64,000 nt of DNA from Elusimicrobiota bacterium (GTDB lineage Bacteria > CG03 > SLGR01 > PWQF01). The translations under genes were made by a program, and so were the position numbers. How positions within the stretch are numbered: the stretch's first letter is position 1; every line of letters begins with the position of its first letter. The stretch covers positions 1 through 64,000 of the forward strand of contig PWOI01000196.1 in NCBI GenBank assembly GCA_003557485.1, written 5' to 3'. Shown here one piece after another: positions 56,738 through 64,000 of this stretch. Under the pieces are notes generated by a model. The model saw nothing but the letters and a program-made list of their open reading frames with translations, was not told where the DNA came from and searched no databases.

Positions 56738-58326
56738 AAATAGTTAAAAAAACAATAAAGCGAGGTTTAAAAGTCTACCATCCCGCCGGACATAAAATAA
56801 ACTGGGAAAGTTTCCTTCCTTTTTTTGAAGATCCTGAGCCTTCGCCGGACATTAGAAAGAAGCCCAGGGCCCAGCGCCGGCTTTTTATTTTTAAAACCGG
56901 AGGGGAAAGATACCACATAAAAAAGTTTAGCTATTTTATCTCTCCGCGTTTCAGGGATAAGTTCAGGGGTTTTCTTTTCCAGAGAACAGCGGCAAAACGG
57001 CAATTGATTTACTCGGTAAAACTTAATCAGCTGGGAATAAAAACTGTTTTTCCTTATTTTGCAGTAGAGAGAAGAAAGGGATTGAAAAAGGAAAGCCTTT
57101 TTATTACCCCGTTTACGGAGCGTCCGCGGCTGTTTCACAGTTTGCAGTCGAAAAAAATTCAGTATTCTCAAAAAATAGAACTTTTCCGAAAAGCCATAAG
57201 AGAAATATTTCTGCTCCACTCCAGCGGTATATTTCACGGTGATGCTCATACCCAGAACATCCTTGTTGATGATGGCAGTCTTCTGTGGTGCGATCTTGAC
57301 AGAACAAAAAAATCCCGTCTGTTTTTAGAAATTCAAGGCAGGTTTTCTGATTTTGCACACCTTTTTCGTTCTGCTATCGCTGCCCTGATTTCATCCGGGG
57401 ACTGGAGCAGCAGCATCAGGGAAGAGGTACTTGATATATGTGAGAAAAACTATCCCGGCTACGAAAAATTAAAAAGAAAAGTATATATAAGGACTTCGGA
57501 AAGACTTGAAAAATTCAATTATGCGTCAATTAAAAATATTGTCGCTGAAACCCCCGAACCTTCGGTTACAATATACCACCCTGAAGGCTACAATCTTGAC
57601 TGGCAGTCCTTTATTCCTTTCCTTGATTTTCCGGAGCCGTTTAAGCCCGAGAAAATAACATCACGCGGAAGCCGGAGGGTTTTTATTTTTGAAGCGCCCT
57701 CGGGGCATCGGTACCATGTAAAAAAATTCAGCTATGAACAGTCTCCGCGCCTAAGGGACAGGTTTCGGGGATTTTTTTTCCAGTCTTCAAAAGCCAGAAA
57801 ACAGGCTATTCAGATAGAAATGATAAGAGAGGCGGGGCTTGATACGGCTTTCCCGTGGTTTGCCGTTGAAAGAAAGAAAGGAGTGAAAAAACAGAGTCTT
57901 TTCATAACTCCCTATAAGGATGCTCCCAGTATGGCAAAGGTTTTCGCTTCTTCAGGAGTTTCTTTTGCCGAGAAGTACAGTATTCTTAAGAAGGCCCTTG
58001 AAGATGTAAGTGCCATGCACAGGGGCGGGGTATACCATATAGACACTCATATTAAAAACATACTTGTGGCGGATGGGGATCTCTTATGGTGCGACCTTGA
58101 TGATGTAGGTAAAAACCGGATAAGACTGGAAACCAGGGGCAGGTTTAAAGACTGCTACAAACTTATGCGTTCTGCTATTATACTTCTTATCAGGTCAGGC
58201 CAGTGGCAAAAGGCGATGAGCCCGGATGTTGTAAAAACTTTTGAAGAAGCTTACCCGGGTCATTTAATAATAAAAAGAATAATATTAAAGAGCCTTTCAA
58301 GAAGGTTTAAAGAATTTGAATACTGA
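56719..58326 (+). CDS. Tandem-duplicated WaaP/Kdo-kinase-like protein
   Basis: A 535-residue protein made of two homologous kinase-like units about 267 residues apart. Unit 1 begins with VYHPAG at residue 19, has a candidate ATP lysine in HIKKFSY and the catalytic loop H173-GD175-AH177-xx-N180, then WCDLD. Unit 2 begins with IYHPEG at 285 and has HVKKFSY, H440-x-D442-x-H444-xx-N447 and WCDLD. Both units keep lysine, catalytic Asp, Asn and metal Asp, so both may be active. WaaP-type kinases phosphorylate LPS core sugars; family members normally have one unit. Confidence 0.85.
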   Translation: MYRRKVKIVKKTIKRGLKVYHPAGHKINWESFLPFFEDPEPSPDIRKKPRAQRRLFIFKTGGERYHIKKFSYFISPRFRDKFRGFLFQRTAAKRQLIYSVKLNQLGIKTVFPYFAVERRKGLKKESLFITPFTERPRLFHSLQSKKIQYSQKIELFRKAIREIFLLHSSGIFHGDAHTQNILVDDGSLLWCDLDRTKKSRLFLEIQGRFSDFAHLFRSAIAALISSGDWSSSIREEVLDICEKNYPGYEKLKRKVYIRTSERLEKFNYASIKNIVAETPEPSVTIYHPEGYNLDWQSFIPFLDFPEPFKPEKITSRGSRRVFIFEAPSGHRYHVKKFSYEQSPRLRDRFRGFFFQSSKARKQAIQIEMIREAGLDTAFPWFAVERKKGVKKQSLFITPYKDAPSMAKVFASSGVSFAEKYSILKKALEDVSAMHRGGVYHIDTHIKNILVADGDLLWCDLDDVGKNRIRLETRGRFKDCYKLMRSAIILLIRSGQWQKAMSPDVVKTFEEAYPGHLIIKRIILKSLSRRFKEFEY

Positions 58327-59392
58327 ATTTTCTGTTATTCACTTCGATACCGGCTCCGATTGGAGAGGCGGGCAGAACCAGGTATTTCTGCTTATAAAAG
58401 AACTTAAACAATATAATATTTCTCAGTTGCTTGTTTCTCCTTCCGGGTCGCCTCTTTATGAGAAATGCAGAAATTCGGGGATAGATGTTTTTTCTGTCCG
58501 GGCCCGCTGTGATATGGATGTTAAGGCAGGGCTGGAATTCAGGAAAGCAGTACAGTCTTTTTCTGCGGGAATTGTTCATTACCATACTTCCAGGGCCCTC
58601 GGTGTCGGAAGCTGGGCGCTGAAAGGGCTTAAAACAGGAAAAGTCTGCACCAGGAGAGTTGACCTTCCTGTTTCCGGCGCTATTGTAAACAGGATTAAAT
58701 ACAAATCGGCTGATGTGATTGTGGCAATATCGCAGTTTATCCGGGACTATATGAAAGAAACCGGTTATGAAAATACAGAGATGGTCTATTCATCGGTTGA
58801 TATTGCAAAATATGAACATAATCGCTGCTATGAAAATAAGCCAGATATAAATGTAGCTATGGCCGGAGCGTTTGATCTCAGGCACAAGGACTTTGAAACT
58901 TTCATTAAAAGCGCCGTATTGCTTGCAAAAAACAGAAAATTGAAAAATATTAAGTTTTTTATTGCCGGGTCAGGCCCCGACCGTGTAAAAATAGAGAAGA
59001 TTATACGAAGGGAAAATATTGAAAGCAAAGTTGAGGTTAAAGGTTTTGTTGAGGATATGAGCCGGTTTCTGAAAGAGACGGACATCTTGGTCCATAATGT
59101 TAATTTTGAAGGCCTTGGTACTGTTATTCTCCAGGGTATGGCATCAGGCTTGCCTGTTGTTGCCGCGGATATAGGAGGAATTTCTGAAATAATTGAGGAT
59201 GAGGAAAATGGTTTTATGGTGCCCGTAAAAGGGTTCAGAGAAACAGCTGAAAAAATCGCTCTTCTGGCAGGCAGCGCAGAATTAAGGGAGAAGCTGGGGA
59301 GGGCCGGACAGGAAACTGTGCGCGGCAAATTTTCACCGGATAAGATGGCCCGCCGCTATATGGATATATACAGGGAAGTGCTTAAGAAATGA
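58316..59392 (+). CDS. GT4 glycosyltransferase with altered E-x7-E motif
   Basis: A 358-residue GT-B enzyme starting with TTG inside the end of the kinase gene. HFDTGSDWRGGQNQVFLL is the acceptor loop and FEGLGTVILQGMASG the nucleotide-sugar motif; the second Glu of E-x7-E is Gln here. It may still be active, since that position tolerates change in some members. It overlaps the P-loop gene by 4 bases. Confidence 0.83.
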   Translation: MNTEFSVIHFDTGSDWRGGQNQVFLLIKELKQYNISQLLVSPSGSPLYEKCRNSGIDVFSVRARCDMDVKAGLEFRKAVQSFSAGIVHYHTSRALGVGSWALKGLKTGKVCTRRVDLPVSGAIVNRIKYKSADVIVAISQFIRDYMKETGYENTEMVYSSVDIAKYEHNRCYENKPDINVAMAGAFDLRHKDFETFIKSAVLLAKNRKLKNIKFFIAGSGPDRVKIEKIIRRENIESKVEVKGFVEDMSRFLKETDILVHNVNFEGLGTVILQGMASGLPVVAADIGGISEIIEDEENGFMVPVKGFRETAEKIALLAGSAELREKLGRAGQETVRGKFSPDKMARRYMDIYREVLKK

Positions 59393-60105
59393 ACCCTTCT
59401 TTTTACGTTGAGTTTGTAGGTCCTCACGGTTCTGGTAAGACAACTATATGCAAACAGACAATGACAGAGCTTTATAGCAGGGGGTACAGCGTCGAATCCC
59501 GGAGGGGCCGCCGCCGGGGAGCCGGCAGAATGCCATTTGCGGGAAGAGGATTCCCTTCCCCTTTACAGGCTGCAAAGTTTCTCGCTTTTTTACCTTTATG
59601 CTTCACCCGGATACTCTATTACTGCATAAAAATGTCACTCAGCATGGGTGAGAAAAACTTTAAAGGCTTCCGTTTCTTTTTAAAAGAGTCTTTCAGCCTG
59701 AAGTGGAGGCTTCTATGCAGCAACGATGTGACTCTTTACGACCAGGGGCCTGTTTTCAAGTCTATCAATCTTTCCCCCGGAAAAGATTGCCTTAAGTATC
59801 TGAAGCTGCTGCTTAAGGATTCAGAAGTAGTGATTGTCATAATAACTATTCCGCCCCGGGAACTTGCCAGGCGTCTTGCCGGCCGGAAAAATCCTGAAAA
59901 AATTATGGTTACTGCCGAAAAAATAGAAAAATCAGAATGGGATATCAGAAACCGCAATAGGCCCGTACCGTATATAGAAAAGGAATTTGCTGAAAAATTT
60001 AAAGCCTCCTGCGTTGGAGTGGATGGAATGAAGAGCCCCCACTGCAATGCCGGAATTGTTGTCCGGGAAATTCAGTCGCGGCAGAACTCTTTCAGTTCGG
60101 AATAA
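59389..60105 (+). CDS. P-loop NTPase, thymidylate-kinase-like fold
   Basis: A 238-residue protein with Walker A GPHGSGKTT (residues 11-19), a hydrophobic middle region (about 60-85), a DQGP stretch (about 122-125) and VVIVIITIPPRELARRL in the second half, the layout of the dTMP/deoxynucleoside-kinase-like fold. Such proteins occur in polysaccharide clusters without assigned function. It converges on the minus-strand sulfotransferase gene, sharing 34 bases at the 3' ends. Confidence 0.65.
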   Translation: MNPSFYVEFVGPHGSGKTTICKQTMTELYSRGYSVESRRGRRRGAGRMPFAGRGFPSPLQAAKFLAFLPLCFTRILYYCIKMSLSMGEKNFKGFRFFLKESFSLKWRLLCSNDVTLYDQGPVFKSINLSPGKDCLKYLKLLLKDSEVVIVIITIPPRELARRLAGRKNPEKIMVTAEKIEKSEWDIRNRNRPVPYIEKEFAEKFKASCVGVDGMKSPHCNAGIVVREIQSRQNSFSSE

Positions 60106-61043
60106 ATTTTTTCTATCGGCTGGCTTTCATAATTTCTCCATAAACCTATGTTTTCTTCTGAAAGATCCGGCTTAAAATATTTTCCTTTTTCCCTGTGGAC
60201 TGCGGGGTCGATTTCAAGATGCGAAATTATTTTATCTAAAGAAGTTTCATAGTTAAGGACAATGTCCTCAAAATTTATTTTAAGGACTTTATCGTTTTCA
60301 TAGTAACTGTTTTGGCTGCGCATTAAACGGTACCATAATATAAAATCTTCAACTGACGCATTTTTCATAATACTGCGTTTTACTTCAACAAAATTGTCTC
60401 TGGGGTCTCTGTCAACAATGACCATTTTCGCGTTGTCAAAATAGTTGAGCATTCTGTCAGGACGGCAGTGGTAGGACGCAAGGTCAAGAATTACCGCATC
60501 AGTGTTTTCTTTTCTGTCTCTAAAACTGTCACTAAGGAGTCCGGCCAGGTATTTTTTTGCAAGCGTAAGAAACTCTTCCCCCGGTGCGGCAATATCTATC
60601 TGAAAATCGGGTTTTTTTCCCAGAATGTTTTTTCTCAGCCTGTAGAGAATCCACTCCATTGAACTTAGCTCCCATTTGCGCCCGCTCCATTTCCCTCTGT
60701 ACCTGAGGGATACAATATCGTTTATAAAGTTTTCTGATAAATAAGAGAAATTCCCGGCTACTTTCTCATTGAAGTTTTTTCCCGGAAGGGCGAGAAGTCC
60801 TTTTCTTTTTCTTCCCAGAACATGGACAAGTTTTTTAAATCTTTTAACAGCGAGGTCACTTCGCCACGGGGACCAGCAATCGACAAGTGCGTTCTCAAGA
60901 TCCAGCAACCCGTCAGGTCCGCCAAGTATACGGAACTCGCTTTTGAGGCAGTGGTGTCCTTCAAATTCTTTCATAAGGTCATGAACGGCCCCGGATCCCG
61001 TAAATCCGTATCCCGCAATTAAAAAAACTTTAAAGGGTTTCAT
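60072..61043 (-). CDS. Sulfotransferase family protein
   Basis: A 323-residue protein on the minus strand. The PAPS 5'-phosphosulfate loop is GYGFTGSGAV (about residues 12-21) and the 3'-phosphate site is VIVDRDPRDNF (about 210-220), the two signatures of sulfotransferases. Its place among LPS/O-antigen genes suggests sulfation of a surface glycan or lipid; acceptor unknown. It has its own promoter right at the start codon. Confidence 0.8.
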   Translation of the reverse strand: MKPFKVFLIAGYGFTGSGAVHDLMKEFEGHHCLKSEFRILGGPDGLLDLENALVDCWSPWRSDLAVKRFKKLVHVLGRKRKGLLALPGKNFNEKVAGNFSYLSENFINDIVSLRYRGKWSGRKWELSSMEWILYRLRKNILGKKPDFQIDIAAPGEEFLTLAKKYLAGLLSDSFRDRKENTDAVILDLASYHCRPDRMLNYFDNAKMVIVDRDPRDNFVEVKRSIMKNASVEDFILWYRLMRSQNSYYENDKVLKINFEDIVLNYETSLDKIISHLEIDPAVHREKGKYFKPDLSEENIGLWRNYESQPIEKIYSELKEFCRD

Positions 61044-61049
61044 ATGACA

Positions 61050-61078
61050 ATCATATTTAATAGAGAGGTAATTTTCAA
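61050..61078 (-). promoter_or_regulatory. Promoter for the sulfotransferase gene, predicted leaderless
   Basis: On the minus strand, -35 TTGAAA (61078-61073), a 17-base spacer and -10 TATGAT (61055-61050) each have one mismatch to consensus. Only six bases separate the -10 from the ATG at 61043, so transcription should start at or next to the A of the start codon. Confidence 0.6.
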
Positions 61079-61102
61079 CAGGGAGGTTATGAAAAATTAA
61101 TA

Positions 61103-62317
61103 CTATAATTTAAGAAGTGAATAAATTGTGAAAATATGTATATGGAATATTTCCTGAATGAAAAGGACTATTGCTCCTATAAAAAATCCTAAGCCGTTTA
61201 CAACAGCATACCTCTGGAAAGTTTTTTTCACCAGATCAATCTTTACAAGAGGAGAAGTCAGAGAGCGTGCCGGACTCTGCCTGTTGCCTGCATAAAGCAC
61301 TGCCGGAACGTAAGCAAAGATTACAGGCGCGATCATGTAAAAAAGACCGCTTAGGAAACACATTACAACAAGAAAAGCCATTTCAAACAGTCTCCGGAAG
61401 CGGGTTGAGAACCAGGCCTTACACGAAGAATCCATTAAAATTTTAAGACAACCTCCAAGGCATATAAAAGCTGCAAGCGGCGTGCCCAGCAGGTGCGCCG
61501 GGCCCTCTATTTCCGGGATCAAGCCTTCAGTTATTATCAGAAAGGCTATAATGCCGAAAGCAAAAAGAGTACGTACCCGGTAACGGTTCATGAGTAATGC
61601 AATAATTGAATCTTTACCTTTTATGTAGTTTTTTCCTGCTATCGCGAACCAGTAGAGGCTGAGGAAGGCAGCCGGGGGAATAAGAGCCCAGTGAGAAAGT
61701 TCAACAATTTCTCTAAATCCGTAGTTTCCAACCATAGATGCAGAGGCAAACAGGTACGGGTATGATACATATCTCAGTATCCTGCTTCCTTCCCTGCCTC
61801 TGGCTATGTTGGGGTTTTCAAGTGAAAAGCCCGACCTGACTGCCCGGTGCGGCTTTTTTATTTTCCACGGAATAACTGCCGGAACTTCCCGGCGGTATCT
61901 GATATATTCATCCCCGAATAGATTTATTAAGGTGCGCTCTTCCCTTCTTATTGCTTGAAAGTATGCAATAATGAAGAAGAATGCGTAAGCAGCAGCCGCT
62001 TCCCTGCTTCCAATCATTATACAGAGCCCTGAATCAATCATTGCGTTTGCAAGATAGAAAGGATGGCGGACCCATCTGTAAGGCCCGGAACGGGTTACTG
62101 TCTTGTTCTGGTGAAGATGGGCCTTGCAGGCAAGGTGAAGCAGAATTCCAGGCAGAATAAGAAAAACCCCTAAGCTGTAGTTTAACTGCTGCGGCGCGGT
62201 TTTTCCCAGAACTCCCAGTACAATACCCGCCACTACCAGCCAGGAGCGAAGCCGTTTCCTGTGAAGCGGGGAGTACCTGTAAATATTATTTAATAAATTT
62301 TTCATAGAGTTTATCAT
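61103..62317 (-). CDS. Isoprenylcysteine-methyltransferase-like (ICMT/PEMT) membrane protein with extra C-terminal half
   Basis: A 404-residue polytopic protein. The first 170 residues carry GPYRWVRHPFYLAN and the GDEYIRYRREVPAVIPW ending of the ICMT/PEMT membrane methyltransferases, which use SAM on lipids or prenyl groups. Residues 200-404 add about five membrane helices that I cannot assign. A second in-frame ATG lies at 62305. Neither start has a Shine-Dalgarno site. A nearby -10 (62340-62335) puts the RNA start about ten bases ahead of the first ATG. Confidence 0.7.
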   Translation of the reverse strand: MINSMKNLLNNIYRYSPLHRKRLRSWLVVAGIVLGVLGKTAPQQLNYSLGVFLILPGILLHLACKAHLHQNKTVTRSGPYRWVRHPFYLANAMIDSGLCIMIGSREAAAAYAFFFIIAYFQAIRREERTLINLFGDEYIRYRREVPAVIPWKIKKPHRAVRSGFSLENPNIARGREGSRILRYVSYPYLFASASMVGNYGFREIVELSHWALIPPAAFLSLYWFAIAGKNYIKGKDSIIALLMNRYRVRTLFAFGIIAFLIITEGLIPEIEGPAHLLGTPLAAFICLGGCLKILMDSSCKAWFSTRFRRLFEMAFLVVMCFLSGLFYMIAPVIFAYVPAVLYAGNRQSPARSLTSPLVKIDLVKKTFQRYAVVNGLGFFIGAIVLFIQEIFHIHIFTIYSLLKL

Positions 62318-62334
62318 TGCAGTTACTAAAACTA

Positions 62335-62362
62335 ATTATATATTATTTAAAAAAATACACAA
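62335..62362 (-). promoter_or_regulatory. Minus-strand promoter for the ICMT-like gene
   Basis: Perfect -10 TATAAT (62340-62335) with a 16-base spacer to -35 TTGTGT (62362-62357, three of six matches). It is back to back with the plus-strand promoter at 62374. Confidence 0.5.
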
Positions 62363-62373
62363 TTTAACCTCTA

Positions 62374-62402
62374 TTGAAATATCTCCTTCAAAAATATATT
62401 AT
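62374..62402 (+). promoter_or_regulatory. Plus-strand promoter for the second P-loop gene
   Basis: -35 TTGAAA (62374-62379), 17-base spacer and -10 TATTAT (62397-62402), one mismatch each. The predicted leader is about 32 bases and includes GGAGG at 62424-62428. Together with the minus-strand promoter it makes 62318-62440 a divergent regulatory region; nothing else is seen in that gap. Confidence 0.6.
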
Positions 62403-62440
62403 GAATACCGGGAGAGACGGACCGGAGGCTTGAATATAAA

Positions 62441-63178
62441 TTGACTTTTTCAGGACATTATGAATTCCTTGCGCCGCGCGGAGCCGGAAAATCCGCGTAC
62501 AGGGACGCGCTTTGCGGATTAATTAACAGCAAAAGCGCCGTAAAGGCTTTGCGTTCCCGCAGCGCTGCCTTTGCCGCGTGTGGAAGGCGGTTCCTTCCGG
62601 GGTTTGCAGTTAAAAGCCCGGAACTCAGCTGCAGGGCGGGAAGAATTATCTCGAAAACCTTTCATAAAAGAAACCTGCTTGAGTTGAAGGCCCATGAGGA
62701 GTTTCTTGATGAATACAAGGAAACCGCCGCTCTACTTGAGAGCCTGCCTGCCGGAACGGATAGTTTTATGTACTGGTTCAGAATCGTTTCGGGAAGGTAC
62801 CAGCTTTCAAAACGGTATCTGAAACCGGATGAAATAATCTGCTACGGGGGAGGTTTTGTTTTCTGTCTTGAACATCTTTTCGGGAAGGCGGAGACCGGCT
62901 ATATAGAAGAGGTCCTCTCCGTTTTGCCGAAACCGCGTCTTCTTATAGAGATCAAGGCGGAGGAGAAAAGCCTCATTAAAGCGCGTCAGGGGAGAGGAGA
63001 TACCGGCCCGCTGCCGGAAAAAGTGAGGCAGGAAACGGCAAGTACTGAAAAATTGTCAGCCCTTGCCGGCAGACAGAGCATTAAAATAGTTTCTTTCTTT
63101 AATGATTACAGCGGTGTGAGGTTCACGGCTGATACTGAGTCTGAGATTCTGAAGTCACTTCCGGATGCGGGGAGATAA
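62441..63178 (+). CDS. P-loop-containing protein, unknown
   Basis: A 245-residue protein with a Walker A-like APRGAGKSAYRDAL near residue 11 and a VLPKPRLLIEIKAEE strand-helix late in the chain, the same broad layout as the P-loop protein at 59389, but with little other visible similarity. The start is TTG with GGAGG 12 bases upstream. It may be a diverged relative that binds nucleotide; function unknown. Confidence 0.6.
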   Translation: MTFSGHYEFLAPRGAGKSAYRDALCGLINSKSAVKALRSRSAAFAACGRRFLPGFAVKSPELSCRAGRIISKTFHKRNLLELKAHEEFLDEYKETAALLESLPAGTDSFMYWFRIVSGRYQLSKRYLKPDEIICYGGGFVFCLEHLFGKAETGYIEEVLSVLPKPRLLIEIKAEEKSLIKARQGRGDTGPLPEKVRQETASTEKLSALAGRQSIKIVSFFNDYSGVRFTADTESEILKSLPDAGR

Positions 63179-63181
63179 AAT

Positions 63182-64000
63182 ATGAGACTGAAAATTCTTC
63201 TTTTTTCAAAATCCAAGAGAACTACCGAGGCCACCGTCAACCTGCTTAAAGCCTTAAACCGGCACGGTCTGGTTGAAAAAGTAAAATGGCTCAACTATTC
63301 AAGGATAAGTAAGCTTGCCGGTAAAGGCATAGGCAAAAACTATGTATACCGGGTAATAAATTCTTACAGGCCCCATCTTACCCTTGTCAACAACACAGAT
63401 GCCGAAGTTGAATGGATTCAGGAATGCTCAAAACAGGGAATTGTATCCTGTTTTTACCATGATTATAACTCTCCCGTAAAGGAAAAGGCAGTTGAAATAG
63501 GGCGCAGGTGTGATTTTTTCTACCTTTCAAATGCCATTCAGATTGAAGAATACAGACGCTTCGGAATAGAGGCAGAGTACCTTGTAAGAGGGTGCAGCAG
63601 GGATGTCCATTATCCTGTTAAACCGCGCGGCGGGAAGTATAAAAGCCAGGTTGCTTTTATAGGAAAACCCCGGGGCGGCATAAGAGATGAGATACTGAGA
63701 AAGGTTCAGGAAAATTTTGACCTCAAGGTCTGGGGCCCCAAATGGGACAGATCCCGGTTCAGTAGTGTAGGGGGACGTATCGGTTCCGGTAAATACCGCA
63801 TTATATGCAGCAGCGCCGATATAATTCTGGGGGTTAATGACGGACGTGAAATAAAGACATTTGAAGAGCTCGTCTCACAGGGGCAGTTTACTTCCAACCG
63901 GGACCGTCTTGTTATGGCCTGCGGCGGTTTTTTTCTGACCAACTACAATAAGGGGCTGGAAAACCTATACGGAATAGGAGAGCATCTCGATGTTTACAGG
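63182..64000 (+). CDS. CgeB-like glycosyltransferase (partial, cut by window end)
   Basis: The frame is open from ATG 63182 to the last base (273 codons) and continues beyond. ILLFSKSKRTTEATVNLLKAL, FYHDYNSPVKEKA, CDFFYLSNAIQIEEYRRFG, VAFIGKPRGGIRDEIL and NRDRLVMACGGFFLTNYNKG match the DUF3880/CgeB-type GT-B proteins found in polysaccharide and spore-coat clusters. GGGGAG precedes the start. Incomplete, so domain end is not visible. Confidence 0.7.
   Translation, partial: MRLKILLFSKSKRTTEATVNLLKALNRHGLVEKVKWLNYSRISKLAGKGIGKNYVYRVINSYRPHLTLVNNTDAEVEWIQECSKQGIVSCFYHDYNSPVKEKAVEIGRRCDFFYLSNAIQIEEYRRFGIEAEYLVRGCSRDVHYPVKPRGGKYKSQVAFIGKPRGGIRDEILRKVQENFDLKVWGPKWDRSRFSSVGGRIGSGKYRIICSSADIILGVNDGREIKTFEELVSQGQFTSNRDRLVMACGGFFLTNYNKGLENLYGIGEHLDVYR

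Overview
The window is almost entirely coding and comes from a Gram-negative (diderm), anaerobic bacterium. LPS genes (Kdo transferase, two ADP-heptose-type heptosyltransferases, an O-antigen ligase), SecDF/YajC and a type II fatty-acid operon show the diderm envelope. Anaerobic life is suggested by a Re-type citrate synthase, an Fe-S fumarase, acetate kinase, a flavin-based transhydrogenase and a ferredoxin-fused Etf. The phylum cannot be fixed from sequence alone; a deep-branching candidate phylum would fit. Every gene except two is on the + strand, most overlap or abut their neighbours, TTG and GTG starts are frequent, and no gap exceeds 300 bases. No rRNA, tRNA, CRISPR array or insertion sequence was seen.

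Layout. 78-13197: surface-polysaccharide genes (initiating sugar-phosphate transferase, phosphonoacetaldehyde-reductase-like dehydrogenase, flippase-like protein, methyltransferase, GT39-TPR protein, radical SAM enzyme, GT2, TPR protein, WecA-like transferase, FAD oxidoreductase, GT4). 13194-26081: a continuous central-carbon and redox operon: Re-citrate synthase fused to a Cache-like sensor, malate dehydrogenase, two-subunit aconitase-type dehydratase, NADP-type isocitrate dehydrogenase, two-subunit class I fumarase, NDP kinase, acetate kinase, and three genes matching the Stn family of electron-bifurcating transhydrogenases. 26088-32673: rpmF-plsX-fabH-fabD-fabG-acpP-fabF-rnc. 32666-35831: acyl-CoA dehydrogenase, EtfB and ferredoxin-fused EtfA, in the order of the bifurcating caffeyl-CoA reductase CarCDE. 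35872-44245: DUF3352-like protein, SpoIID-like protein, queA-tgt, a small gene, yajC-secD-secF and a MetH-reactivation protein. 44242-48406: metH, DUF374 acyltransferase, waaA. 48416-64000: K+ channel, then LPS core and O-antigen genes including a tandem-duplicated WaaP-like kinase, a sulfotransferase, two P-loop proteins and a CgeB-like glycosyltransferase cut by the window end.

How they fit together. The central operon can run oxaloacetate to citrate to 2-oxoglutarate (yielding NADPH) and interconvert oxaloacetate, malate and fumarate. It has no succinate dehydrogenase or 2-oxoglutarate oxidoreductase, so it resembles a split or biosynthetic TCA cycle. The Stn-like complex would exchange that NADPH with NADH and ferredoxin, and the Car-like Etf module would be a second bifurcation point. 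The most notable items are the Cache-fused Re-citrate synthase, the placement of a Stn-like transhydrogenase beside an NADP-type IDH, the tandem kinase, and the sulfotransferase segment with a predicted leaderless promoter.
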